In this document: positions 46,556 through 58,301 of the stretch, piece after piece
How the letters are laid out: each line of letters begins with the position of its first letter
Numbering within the stretch: the first letter of the stretch is position 1
Assembly (NCBI RefSeq): GCF_003086295.3
Contig: NC_092050.1
Location: 150,604,699-150,668,698, forward strand
DNA from: Arachis hypogaea
Lineage: Eukaryota; Streptophyta; Magnoliopsida; Fabales; Fabaceae
Length of the DNA stretch: 64,000 nucleotides
Reading direction: 5' to 3'
Translations under genes and position numbers: made by a program
The notes under the pieces: generated by a model
The model's database searches: none
What the model was told of the DNA's origin: nothing
Seen by the model: the letters and a program-made list of their open reading frames with translations, nothing else

Positions 46556-47798
46556 CGAAAGAGCCATCTATGATTAAATCATTAAAAAATTGTAAATTTA
46601 TTTTATTTGAATTTGAATCTTAATTTGAGGTTGTGAAATTAAATTTAAATATGTGCTGCTTTTGGATTGTGTAGCACATGTTAATAAAACTGAAAGAGTA
46701 TATAAAAAGTGCATAAAAAATACACAAATAATACATGAAGAGCACATAAAAAATACACAAAGTATATATATATATATATTAAAAAAATTGTTACATTTTT
46801 TTATATATGTGTATATCATTTTTTGTTTGTGTGTCGATTCCAAATATTAGAGCTGTTAATTCATAAAATTAAAAGAAATTTAATTAATTTTTTATTATAG
46901 ACACTACATATCTATAGAATTAGCATATTTATCATAAAACTTTTTGTATGCATTATGATTTAATCTGTGAATATGAATCTTTTTTTAAGAAAAAAAAATT
47001 CTTTTTTTGTTTATCTTTTTTTATATATACTATTTTATTTGGATTCATTCTTTTGACAAATTTATTGTTTTGCATAAATTGAATCATAATGATTGATTCT
47101 AATTTTAATGGATCAAAAAAATTTGACATATGAATTTGTTGAACAATTATAATTATATTTTTTTAGGTTTTGAAAAGACACCATTAAAATTTAATTTCTT
47201 TTGTGATTTAAATATTTTTTTAATTATTACATAAGGAAACCAGTAATAATTTTGATTATTATACCCATCTATTATATAAAGATTTGATTTTGAAATAAAT
47301 TGATTGAACATTATGCTGCCAAAGGAAGGTCCATATTTGGTCGAATTACATACACATATTGATAGTAAATACATGTTTGGGCAGCTAAATTAAGAATAAA
47401 GTAATACTTATTATTTATGCAGACAATAATCGACCCAAAGAAATTTATTGTTTGGCCAAATAATAAGCATTGTATACTTTTGTTTATTTTCTATTAATTA
47501 TGCGATCAATAATCGGCCCAAAGGAAGATTATTGTTTGCCCAATTAATAGAACATATATGTGGTAATAAATAGGTTGCGAAGTTTAAATTTTCATGTGTG
47601 CATTGAGTCGGTCCAAAGAAAGGCTTAATGTATGACAGAAATTTTGACAGTATTTGATTACTGCAATGAGAGTATCACTTACAGTTAATTTTTCTATCCA
47701 AATATTGAAAATTAATATTGTTCTAGATATCTCAATATAAATTTTTTTCCATTATTTAACTAATGTTTACTGCATGTTTTTTGTTCTAATAAAAAATT
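46556..47798 (+). other. leader / untranslated region of copia C
   Basis: AT-rich with no open coding. Three to four diverged repeats containing TCGACCCAAAGAAATTTATT, TCGGCCCAAAGGAAGATTAT and TCGGTCCAAAGAAAGGCTTA lie between 47430 and 47630, a known style of leader repeat in some large copia lineages. No primer-binding site could be located. Confidence 0.5.
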
Positions 47799-50700
47799 AT
47801 GGCTTTAGCTACCAATGTTTCTGCACAAATTAGCAGTATTCCTATGCTAAATGGTTCAAACTTTAAGGTTTAGAAGGATACCGTGAAAATTATCCTTAGT
47901 TGTATGGATCTGGATATAGTTTTTTGAGAGGAGAAATCCACTTTCATTCCAAAAAATCTCAATGAGGTTAAAATAGAGAAGTGGGAGATATCCAATCGAA
48001 TGAGCATTATGATCATGAAGCACTCAATTTCTGAGGCATTTTGGGGCTCAATGACTGAAGATAAAGATGCCAAACATTTTCTGAAAAATGTTGAAAAATT
48101 CTTTGCTAAGAATAAAAGGCGGAGGCAAGTAGCTTTTTGAGCAAGCTTGTCTCCATGAGGTATAAAGATAAAGGGAACATAAGGAAATATATTATGAATG
48201 TCTCATCTTGCTTCAAAATTGAAAGCACTAAAGTTAGAGTTGTCTGAAGACTTACTCGTCTATTTCATTTTGATCTCCGTTCCTGCACACTTTGGGCAAT
48301 TCAAAGTGAGTTATAACACCCTGAAGGACACTTGGTCCTTAAATGAGCTTATATCTCACTGTGTGCAAAAAGAAGAGAGGCTACAACAAGATAAGACTGA
48401 AAGTGCTCATATTGCTTCATCTTCGCAATATAAAAGAAAGCGTGATACTACTGCGAATGTGCCTTCTCAGCAGAAAAGGCTAAGAAATATGATCAAGTTT
48501 TAACCTGTTTCTTCTGTAAGAAGGTGGGACACATGAAGAAGGATTGTACCAAATATGCCACTTGGCGTGTAAAAAAGGATATAGTTCTTACTCTCATTTA
48601 TTTTGAGGCTAGTTTAAGTTATGCACCTGTTGATACTTGGTGGGTAAATTCTGCTGCTACTACTCATGTAACTGTTACTATGCAGGGTTGCCTGTGGAGC
48701 TGACAGCCAAGTGATGCTGAAAGATATATCTATGTGGCAGACGGCAATATAGTTGCAGTCAAAGCTATAGGAACCTTTAGATTATGTTCCACGGGTGGAT
48801 TTTACTTGGATTTATTAGAGACATTTTATGTACCGTCATTTAGATGGAATTTGGTTTCTATTTCTCGTTTGGACAAATCAAGTTATTTTTGTTCGTTCAG
48901 AGACAATAAAGTCAATCTCTTTTATAATTCGAATAATATTTTCTCTGGTCATTTGGTGAATAATCTATATAGGCTTTACTTAAATTTCTATAATAACGAA
49001 ATACTGCAAACGGGTACAAAACAAAAACTAAATGAGAATTCAGCATCATTATGGCACAAACGCCTAAGTCACAACTCTAAATAGAGAATTCAGAGGCTCG
49101 TATCAGATGAAATTCTTGGACCCCTAAATTTGGCAGATTTTGAAGTCTGCATTGAGTGTATAAAAGAAAAAAGGACAAACGAAAGGAAATTAGGTGCCGA
49201 GAGAGCTAAAGATGTCTTAGAACTGATACATACCGATATATGTGGCTCATTCCCTACTGTCTCTTGGAATGGACAACGGTACTTTATTACATTCATAGAT
49301 GATTACTCTCGTTACGGGTATCTATATTTAATTCATGAAAAGTCCCAAGTCTTGGATGTTTTCAAGTCTTTCAAAGCTGAAGTTGAACTTCAACTTGGAA
49401 AGAAAATTAAAGCTATCAAATCTGATCGTGGTGGTGAATACTACGGAAGATATGACGGTTCAGGTGAGCAACATCCCGAGCCTTTTGCTCTTTTCCTAGA
49501 AGAGTGTGGTATTGTTCCGCAATACACCATGCTAGGCAAACCTAGCATGAATGGTGTTGCAGAGCGAAGGAACCAAATTCTTAAGGACATGGTGAGAAGT
49601 ATGATTAGTCATTCTTCCTTACTTGAATCACTCTGGGGAGAAGTCTTAAAGACTGCAGTGTACATCCTTAATAAGGTGCCAAGCAAAACGGTTAACAAAA
49701 CCCCATATAAAATTTGGACTGGAAAAAGGCATAGTATAAAGCATTTGCATATTTGGGGATGTCCAGCTGAGGCGCGACCTTATAGGCCGCATGAAAGAAA
49801 ATTGGACTCAAGGACAATTAGTTGCTACTTTTTTGGTTACGCTGAGCGTTCACGGGGTACAAGTTTTACAATCCTGCATCAAGGTCTATTTTTGAAACGG
49901 AAAATGCGAGATTTCTTGAGAATATTGAGTTTGGGGGGAAGAAAATATTAGGAATGTTGCTTTTGATGAGGAATCTGTAACTGACAATGATCAGGTCCTT
50001 GTGCCTATTATTGTTCAAGATACAGTTATAGTACAAGAGTACAATGAGAATCTTACTGTAGATTCAGTTATAGTACAAGAGAACAATGAGAATATTGTTG
50101 TTACTCAAGATACTGTTATAGTACAGAAAAATAATGAGAATCCTCTTCAATCCCAATCCATACAACAAGTTCAACAACCTCAAAAAGTGTTATTATGGAG
50201 ATCCAACAGAGAAAAGAGAAAATTCATCTATGGTCTCAAACAAGCCTCCCATCAATAGTATCACAAGTTTAATCAAGTCATTACCTCATATGATTTTGAG
50301 GTAAATATTATAGATAAATGTGTATACCGCAAATTTAGTGGGAGTAAATACATATTTTTGGTCTTATATGTTGATGACATTCTACTTGCCAGTAACAATA
50401 TAGGCTTGTCGCATGAAACTAAGAAATTTCTATCGAACAAATTCAAAATGAAAGATTTTAGTGATACCTCTTTTGTATTAGGAATCGAGATACTAAGAGA
50501 TCGCTCTCAAGGTATTCTTGGATTATCACAAAAGAAATATATAAAAAAGGTTTTAAGTAGATATGTCATGGAAAGTTGTAGACCAACGGACACACCCGTA
50601 GCTAAAGGAGACAAGTTTAGTCTAGAGCAATGCTCCACAATAATCTTGAGAAAACAGCAATACATGATAAACCTTATGCATCAGCACTAGAAAATTTAAT

Positions 50701-51285
50701 ATGTGCTCAAGTCTGCACACATTCTGATATATCATTTATAGTGGGAGTGTTGGGTAGATATTTGAGTAATCCGAGAATAGATCATTGGATAGCTGTTAAA
50801 CGCGTTATGCGTTATTTAAAGAGAACAAAGGGTTACATGTTTATTTATCGGAGATCAGAAAATTTGGAGATCATTAGGTACTCTAATTCTGATTTCATGG
50901 CATATGGTTGCGAAACTTTGTCACTAAGTTTCATATAGTAGATGACATTGAAAGGCCATTAAAGATATTTTGTGACAATAAGTCAACAATACTATACTCC
51001 AACAACAATAAGAGCTTGAAAAATCGAAACATATAAACATCAAGTTCTTAGTTGTCAAGGAGAAAGTTTAAAGAAAAACATATTTCCATAGAACATATAG
51101 GAACAGAGTATATGCTAGCAGACTCATTAACTAAGGAATTGATCCTTAAAGTCTTCATGAGCACACTGCTCGGATGGGTGTCAATATTTGTTATTCCTTG
51201 GTTTAGTGGGAGTTTATTTTATGCTAGATGTCCTATGACAGATAATTTGCAACATTTGTTGTGTTTGATCTCAATAAAGTTTTAA
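47799..51285 (+). pseudogene. copia C gag-pol, multiply broken
   Basis: Gag starts MALATNVSAQISSIPMLNGS at 47799 and runs through LSCMDLDIVF and KNVEKFFAKNK to a damaged zinc knuckle (near 48500-48550), with several stops and shifts. Integrase is the best-kept part (49130-49900): [25 protein letters not shown], and [20 protein letters not shown], so its D,D,E residues are present. In RT, NREKRKF near 50220 runs straight into IYGLKQASHQ, so about 170 codons covering the linker and the first half of RT are deleted. YVDDILLASNN remains. RNase H keeps YSNSDF but loses the middle, resuming HISIEHIGTEYMLADSLTKE. It cannot be functional. Confidence 0.92.
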
Positions 51286-51547
51286 AGTTGGACCAACTGA
51301 AAATAGACATGCATGAGATCACTTGGCATGTAATTTTCATATTATCCATTTAAATTTGATCTATGTCATTAAGTATATTAGGATGGTGATTGTCGTGGTT
51401 TAGTCACGACATTAATGTGATAAAAGCTGCGGTGATTCCATATCTAATATATGAGATGGACCAGATTATTAAAGTAATAAGGGAAATAGCATTTAGATGC
51501 ACGCATAAAATTTATAAGATGTGATTATATCAAGAAAGAATATATGT
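51286..51547 (+). other. 3' flank of copia C pol
   Basis: After the polypurine-like TTTAGTGGGAGTTT (51203-51216) lies about 330 bp of sequence that does not match the 5' LTR start. The first half of the 3' LTR seems to be replaced or deleted. Confidence 0.4.
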
Positions 51548-51760
51548 ATAGTCTAAAGCCGCCTCAGCAACTCTTTTCTCATCAGAGAAGTTGCAATTCA
51601 ACCGCTTAAAAATATCGACGGCTTTGGTTGAGAAAAATCGAAAGAATCACAAGATTCAAACTCTTCCAATTATAAATTCAGGTACGCTTTCGCATCCGAT
51701 ATTTTATTTCTTAATAATTTAACATAAATAATCTTTGACAATTTTGAAAAAATTCCAACA
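51548..51760 (+). repeat. 3' LTR remnant of copia C
   Basis: Matches the second half of the solo LTRs: CCTCAGCAACTCTTTTCTCA, GAGAAAAATCGAAAGAATCA, ATTCAGGTACGCTTTCGCAT, ending AAAAAATTCCAACA, the same end as TTCTAACA in the solo copy. The 5' half is missing. Confidence 0.8.
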
Positions 51761-52455
51761 TACATGCCCCGTTCCATTGAAGGCCAACTATGAGTTTGCA
51801 TGAAGTAATGATGTTAATATTTGATCTTCTGATTCGAATTTCATTTGTTATACAATAATTTATTAATTAACGATAAAATTTTTACATAAAATTTAAATTT
51901 ATATCAAATTAGTTTTTTGTTTATTGAAATAAAAAATACCATAAGCAAATTGACCTCCTAAATTAAAATTACACTGAACAAATTTTATCCAAAAAAAAAT
52001 AGATTCTATATTCATAAAATATAAAATTCAATAAATAAAATGATCTAATCTCTAAAATATTATTAAAAAAGATCTTAACTTATCCTACGGGTCCTACACA
52101 AAGGATAGAATCTCTTGGCATGCATAGGGTAATATTTTCAGCATGCTTTTCACCTTTCACTGGGAGATAAATATCTTCTTGAACGCGGTCAACAAACGAG
52201 AGCTAAGAATGAGCGCAAACAAAACTGGTCAATATTATGGTACTTAAAAAAAGTATTTAACTTATTAAAAAATTAATATTTAATTTTAAAAATAAAAAAT
52301 AAATAATTTTTAAATATTTAAAATTTATTAAAAAATAAATTATATAAAAATTAAACACTAAATTATAAACACAATAAAATTCACGGTAAAAACACAGTAA
52401 CAACTGAAAGCGGTGTGACAGAAACTCGAATCACGCGAATCTCGAGATGCATGGA
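51761..52455. other. AT-rich intergenic DNA
   Basis: No gene was recognised. An AT-rich imperfect inverted repeat around 52220-52390 (TTATGGTACTTAAAAAAAGT...) weakly resembles the MITE at 31574-31729. Confidence 0.4.
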
Positions 52456-52658
52456 CACGTGGCATGATATGAGGAGGAGAGACGCACTACGGACACGTGT
52501 ATGGTGAAAGAGCGACCATATGGATAAGGCTAATGGTAAATGGAATCCGTACACAATTCCCAATCAATGTTCGCTAGATTTTTTCATGCTTTGTACGTTT
52601 TTGTCGGGGAGTGTCCCCACGTGTCCCACGTGCCACGTGTACCTTCACTCATCACGTG
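52456..52658. promoter_or_regulatory. cluster of six G-box (CACGTG) sites
   Basis: CACGTG occurs at 52456, 52494, 52618, 52627, 52634 and 52653. Four of the six lie within 41 bp. Several have the ACACGTGT or CCACGTGT context of ABRE/G-box elements bound by plant bZIP and bHLH factors. Local composition is far less AT-rich than the surroundings. No gene is seen within 3 kb on either side, so the target is unknown. It may be a remote or orphaned promoter. Confidence 0.65.
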
Positions 52659-52739
52659 ACTTCCCTAACTCTACCGGGGTAACCACTAACCACCACCAAC
52701 TCCACCGTGCCTGCACTTTCTAACTCTCTATTCACCGGA

Positions 52740-55700
52740 GCTCTACATAAATTAGTTTAATAAATTAATTTTAACTTTGTAAGCACATTTTTTAAAAAAG
52801 ATTATCTCCCTCTTTATTAATATCCATTTTGATTTCCAGTATACGGATATTATTGGGAATATTGTTTAGGGTCAATTCAGACGTGCTATCGTAAAACCAT
52901 TTTATAATTTTGTTTTTTTAATTTTCAAATTAGATCTAGCTATCTCGCATTATAAGCTTTTCTTTCATTCAAACCACTATCATCCATTACAAATAACAAA
53001 CTTCACCAAATATCTCTTCTGTCTATTATTACTATTGAGTCTATTAGATGTAGATACTTTTTTTTTTAGTCTATTTAGTATTTTTTTTATTTATGAGTTT
53101 TAGGCTAATTTCTAACTTTATGCGTAATATTTAACGTTATATTTTTATCTCAAATATTTTTTTATTCTATTTTAGTCCTTCGATGAATTTTAATTTTTTT
53201 CTTTCAAAAATACTAATTTCTTCTATTATCATCTTCTTTCAGGGGTGTACAAAATCTAATCTAACTCAAAACTCGATTTGAACACAATATATTTTGATGA
53301 ATTCGAATTTACTATTTTTACTCAGCATTATTTTTGGATCGAAATCTAATTATGTTTGCTTTGACCCAATTAGGTTCGAAATTATGTTACATAACCGAAA
53401 CTGAAAAAAGGTAAAAATGTTTTTTTTAATTAATATCTTTTATATTATACAGTGTTATTTTTTAATTATTAATAATTTTAAAGTAAAATTGTCAAAAAAT
53501 AAAAATCAGATATATAATAGAAAAAATAGTATTTTTTAATTAATTTTGACTAAAAACTAAAAATAAGATACAACAAATTGTTTGAAAAGATAAAATATTT
53601 TAAATATTAGAGACAAAACTAAAATCTTAAACAACTTTAATTTACCCTATAACAGAATTATCCATTGTTTGAAACTTTGAATATAACCACCACATCCTAC
53701 ACCCTGATGCACTATAATTCAACACCCCCACCACCAGGTATAAGCACCAAGAAAACCAGCATTATAAATATTGATATTGAATTTTCAACGTACATTTAAT
53801 CTTTCCCTAAACAATTCCAATATTATTTTGTGATTTTTGGTACTCCTGTCTCCTACCAAAAGATCACAAATCTCCCAACTGCCGCTATCGTATCTATATG
53901 TAATAAATAGCACAAACTATAATATCCAATTTTTTTTAAGCTAAACTATAAAAATTTCAAATTTAATGTAAGATAATTTTTCTTTTACATAAAAATAAAA
54001 TATTATTTTAGTCCTTACTCCTAACGTTCTAAAGTTTTGAGTCTACACATGTATATATGTATAATATTTTGCTAAACAAGTGATAATAATTACATGTAGT
54101 TATCACAAATATAACATAAAATTTTGAAAATTTGTAATGTTTACATTAAACTATATTTCTTGTTTAATTTTAGCAATTTTTGAATTCATTAAAATTATTA
54201 ACGGAAAAATTGATTAGAATTTAACATAAAACTCCATACTCACCAAATGAGATATATGCAAAAAGACTTAATTATGAAGTTAATAACTCAACTACCATAT
54301 TTTTTTTGGACGATTTATAAATTACTTTTCAAGTATTTTAATTTTCACATATAATTAAGTATTTAATATATTTTTTGGCTAATATATATATATTATTGGG
54401 TTGTTGTTTGTTACTATAAAAAACTAAAGCCCAATAAAATCCATAAAGGGACCACGAACCAAATTAGGGCGTAAGTTAAATGCAACCATAAATACATATA
54501 TATGAGGTGTAAATAGTACATAAAGATAAGTAGGTATATAGGATCTTGCATGTGTTTGTTTGCTTTCTTTCTTTCTTTCTTGGTGTCTTTCTTAAAGAAA
54601 GTGTACGAAAATACGAATATATACTATTAATGTAAGATCCTATCCTTTTGGTTTCTTGTCACAATTTTAGTTCTTGTAAATTCACGGATAAATCATTTTG
54701 CTTTATGTTAGAAGTAAGATGAACCTTATTAAAAAAAAAAAAAAAAAGAGTGGAGTTTTATAATAGACTTATATTCTTTAATAAATCTAACACACAAATT
54801 TTGCCAAGTTTGTAAACTACTGAGTTAACATAATATTAGTTCCTTATAAATTTAGTCACAAGGAGGAGTAATTTGTGAAAGTTCGAGTTTCAAACTACTT
54901 TTTAGAGTAGTGTATGTATGGAATTTTATTGAATATAAGGTATAAATAAGCTTTTTTTTTTTAATAATTTGATATTTACTTTTGGTGTCGTCTAAGATTT
55001 TTTTAGGTCCAAATAATTTGTGAAAGATAAATATTTAGTGAACAAATTATTTTTATAAATAAATTTAACTAATTTTTTATTTTTTTTTTAATTAATTTTT
55101 ATCTGTTAATTAATTATTAGATTAATTTGATTAAATTTAATTACCAAAATGATTTGGTAATGTAATAATATTATCGTATTCAGGGACGGATGTATGTATA
55201 TGAGTGTGGGGCAATCGCCCCACTACAATTTGAAAGTTTTTTGAGTAGTATATGATAATAATATTTATTTATCTAGACTAAATTATTAAATTTGACCTCA
55301 CAATAAATTTTTATTCAACTTTTAGTACTTCATAGTCAATTTAAAAATTTCATATTAGATGTCATTAGAATGATCAATTCTCAATTTAAATAAAAGTTGT
55401 GTTTTTTCTTAGAAATCAACTCGAAAGAGTGTTATTTATCTTTTTTTTATATTAGTTTTATTTTTTTTTCTGTAACTACATTAATTGAAAGAACTTTTTC
55501 AACTATGAATCTCAATAAGAATTGACTTCTAATTGTATAAGAAGTAAATTTTTAAATAAGTATTTACTTAGATATATGTAAAAGAAATACTACACATATA
55601 AATCTTTTTATGAACTAAGTCTAACCAAGTTAAACAATAAAACTTAAAATAATATTAGTCATAACTGATTTTTGTTGTCTTATACAAATTTGATTGGACT

Positions 55701-55752
55701 TGGTTAACAAAAAAATATGAATATGTAGCATTATCCTATATAAAAAGACAGA
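52740..55752. other. AT-rich intergenic DNA
   Basis: No gene or complete element was recognised. Short TTTCT and TTTC runs lie near 54560-54590. Confidence 0.5.
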
Positions 55753-55761
55753 TATTTATAA

Positions 55762-56174
55762 GGGTAAAGTATATTTTTTATCCCCGAAGTTTGGCAAAAG
55801 TTTTAAAAATACCCTTAAGTTTTATTTCGTTTCAATTCTGTTTCAGAAGTTTTCGATTTGCATCAAATATACCCTCGGAATTTTGTTTCAGAAGTTTTCG
55901 ATTTGCATCAAATATACCCTCGAAGATTAAATTTTCAAAAAATTTAAGACCAATATAACAATAATGTATGAAAATTATGCTTGATTTGCTTGTGTTGAGG
56001 GGTTGTTCTTATGAAATTATTGTTGAATCGATCTTAAATTTTTTAAAAAATTAGCCGTCAGGGGTATATTTGATGCAAATCGAAAACTTTTGGGACAAAA
56101 TTAAAACAAAATAAAACTTAGGGATATTTTTAAAATATTTGTCAAACTTTAAGGATAAAAAATATACTTTATCC
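55762..56174. mobile_element. 413-bp MULE-like MITE
   Basis: Inverted ends GGGTAAAGTATATTTTTTAT and its mirror ATAAAAAATATACTTTATCC. A perfect 9-bp duplication TATTTATAA flanks the element (55753-55761 and 56175-56183). Inner homology includes TTTTCGATTTGCATCAAATA against the mirrored TATTTGATGCAAATCGAAAA. The left arm holds a tandem duplication of about 45 bp (TTTCAGAAGTTTTCGATTTG twice). It is non-coding. Confidence 0.9.
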
Positions 56175-56269
56175 TATTTATAAATAATTTTTTAATGTTT
56201 TAATTTGTAAAATTAGATATTATAAAAACTAATCATGTTATATTTACATCGAAAATAACTACCTATATA

Positions 56270-56393
56270 TATATATATATATATTGAAATAAAAAGTGCA
56301 CATTAAAAATAAATTAAACAATACATATATTTATTTATGAATACATAATGATTAATAAATAATTTGATAACTAATTTTTATGTACACATAATC
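56270..56393. mobile_element. degenerate MITE, relative of 8153-8307
   Basis: ACATTAAAAATAAATTAAAC and the following AT-rich centre resemble the middle of the 8153-8307 copy, and ATAACTAATTTTTATGTACA resembles its right end. The left end is eroded by a TA repeat. Confidence 0.5.
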
Positions 56394-57239
56394 AGTGGCA
56401 GAACTTAAAATAAAATTTTGGAGGAGGCAGATAGAAAATAATTGTCAAAATATTTTTTATATGAATCCCATTTAAGATAAGTTCGTCTAATCTCATCTCT
56501 TTGATTTGGGTGATATTGCCAAATTTAAAGCCATTTTTCAAGATCTCGTTCCAAAAAGTTAAGGTTAAAGTCATCAAATGTAATTTTTTGAACTTTTGAA
56601 GGTTATATCTCACTTTCTTCATGATTCGTTAAAGTAGAAGAACCATCTACATGTGTTAATATTTTAAAAGTTATATGTTCTCCTTCAAGATCCGTCACTG
56701 CACATAATTTTATCCCCACTATCAAAATTTTCTACATCCGTCACTTATCATATTCAACATATTTAGACTAAAACTTCTACTAAGATAGATTGGCAGTATC
56801 ATATTCTCTGTGTGTGAGTTTTTCTCAAATGCAGCGTAATACAGAAATCTTTATACCAAGCGTCTCTTGGCTTTTAGTCTAAAATCTAAATATCTCTTTC
56901 CAAAAATATTCGGTTTTTATTCTGTAGGACTTCAACTTTGATATAGATTTAGAGTTTTAAAAATTGTTTAATTTTAGCCTCTAAAAACTTATAACAATCT
57001 AATTTCAAGACTTTAAATAAATAAATTATTATTTTGATGGACTTATGTATAAACTTTTATAGGAACTTAAACAAATATATTTCTTTAATACTGAACTAAA
57101 AAACTAAACTAATAAACTGTGATGGGGATTTTTTTTTTAGTAGAATAGGGGTTAAAGACCTCAATAGAAAGACAAAATAAACCAAATAAAGTAAAATTAA
57201 TTAGTTACATTCTTTTAATATAAGAGAGTCAAAAGTATC
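56394..57239. other. AT-rich intergenic DNA
   Basis: No gene was recognised. A 76-codon open frame on the minus strand at 56392-56622 has no recognisable motif. Confidence 0.4.
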
Positions 57240-58090
57240 TAAAGATCATGAATTGTATTCAAAGGGAGAGAATAAAAAAATGGAGTCCATATGGTAGATT
57301 CCGTCCTTTTTTAGCTAAAATATCTGTCACTCGAATTTACTTTTTGAAGAATATGGTTTCAACTCACCTGTGGAATTCTTCTCACAAAAGTAGCAATATC
57401 TTCAAGGAGTATTACACAGGGATGTTGGACTGAACATTCATTTTTAATAAAATTTATGGTCATTATTTCAAAGTCTGACTCAACTACATATCAGAACTCA
57501 TTAGTCACGGTAATTTCGAGACCTCTAATAATACTCCATAGCTCCGCTTGCATAATTGAGCAGCTGCCTAGATTATAAGAGAAACCTATGACAATGCAAA
57601 CCTTCCCAATTGATTATGAAATACTCCTCCACAGCTTGCATTCTCTGTATGGCTGAAGAAGGATTCATCGACGTTGATCTTAATGAAGACTTCATTTGGG
57701 GGGAACCAACGGATCAAGTCCTGATTAGTATTAGTTTTCTTTGGGATAATATTCGCGTTCATCACTGCACCAAACTCATAACTCCTGTTTATAATAGATT
57801 CAGCAACTCTTATAGGATTAGAATTCTTCTTTTCGAACACTTGTTTGTTTCTAGAATATCACAATAAGGATAATAAAGTCACTTCGAATTTTACTGACTA
57901 ATCATCAGAGAAAGACAAGTTTTTAATGAGCCAATTAATATGATTCAAGCTAAAAAATTCTCCAATACAGTTACAAGACTGTAATAAATTCCAGGCAGCT
58001 CTAGCAAAACGACAGTCACAAAACACATACATAAACCTAAACATAAAAGCTTGTGCGATATTAATTACAACGACAAAATTTATATATATA
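57240..58090 (-). pseudogene. LINE-type ORF2 tail: zf-RVT and RNase H remnants
   Basis: On the minus strand a zinc-binding RT-linked block (FCDCRFARAAWNLL near 58010) is followed by IRWFPPNEVFIKINVDESFF, NASCGGVFHNQLGRF and then, past the window's longest frame, SYNLGSCSIMQAELWSIIRG, VVESDFEIM and HILQKVNSSD. This is the RNase H fold seen at the end of plant LINE ORF2 and in related RVT_3 genes (KIN-DGS...N-A-CGG-FRD...AEL-A...E-DS). Stops and base changes break it (for example the stop near 57493), and the first catalytic Asp block reads NVDES. The RT and endonuclease parts are missing, a typical 5'-truncated LINE. Confidence 0.75.
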
Positions 58091-58301
58091 TATATATATA
58101 TAAAAGTATTTTGTCGAAATATCATATTTATTTGGGTTACTTAAGTAACTAGTTTATTTATTTGAATAAGTATTTCTACTCTAAATATCTCATTATGTAT
58201 GTAATAAATTATTAATCAATAATAAATTTTTAAATAAAACACTCATACTCATGTAACATACCATGAAAAGAAAATTCTATTATTATTATTATTATTATTG
58301 T

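Larger units (their letters stand above)
45930..51760 (+). mobile_element. rearranged Ty1/copia retrotransposon C
   Basis: Order on the plus strand: damaged 5' LTR, a long leader with diverged repeats of a CCAAAGGAAG-ATTATTGTTT motif (47430-47640), gag, protease region, integrase, RT, RNase H, and a 3' LTR remnant (51548-51760). Several deletions and many stops make it inactive. It is the only copy in the window with internal sequence from the family that left two solo LTRs at 3998 and 6159. Confidence 0.85.
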
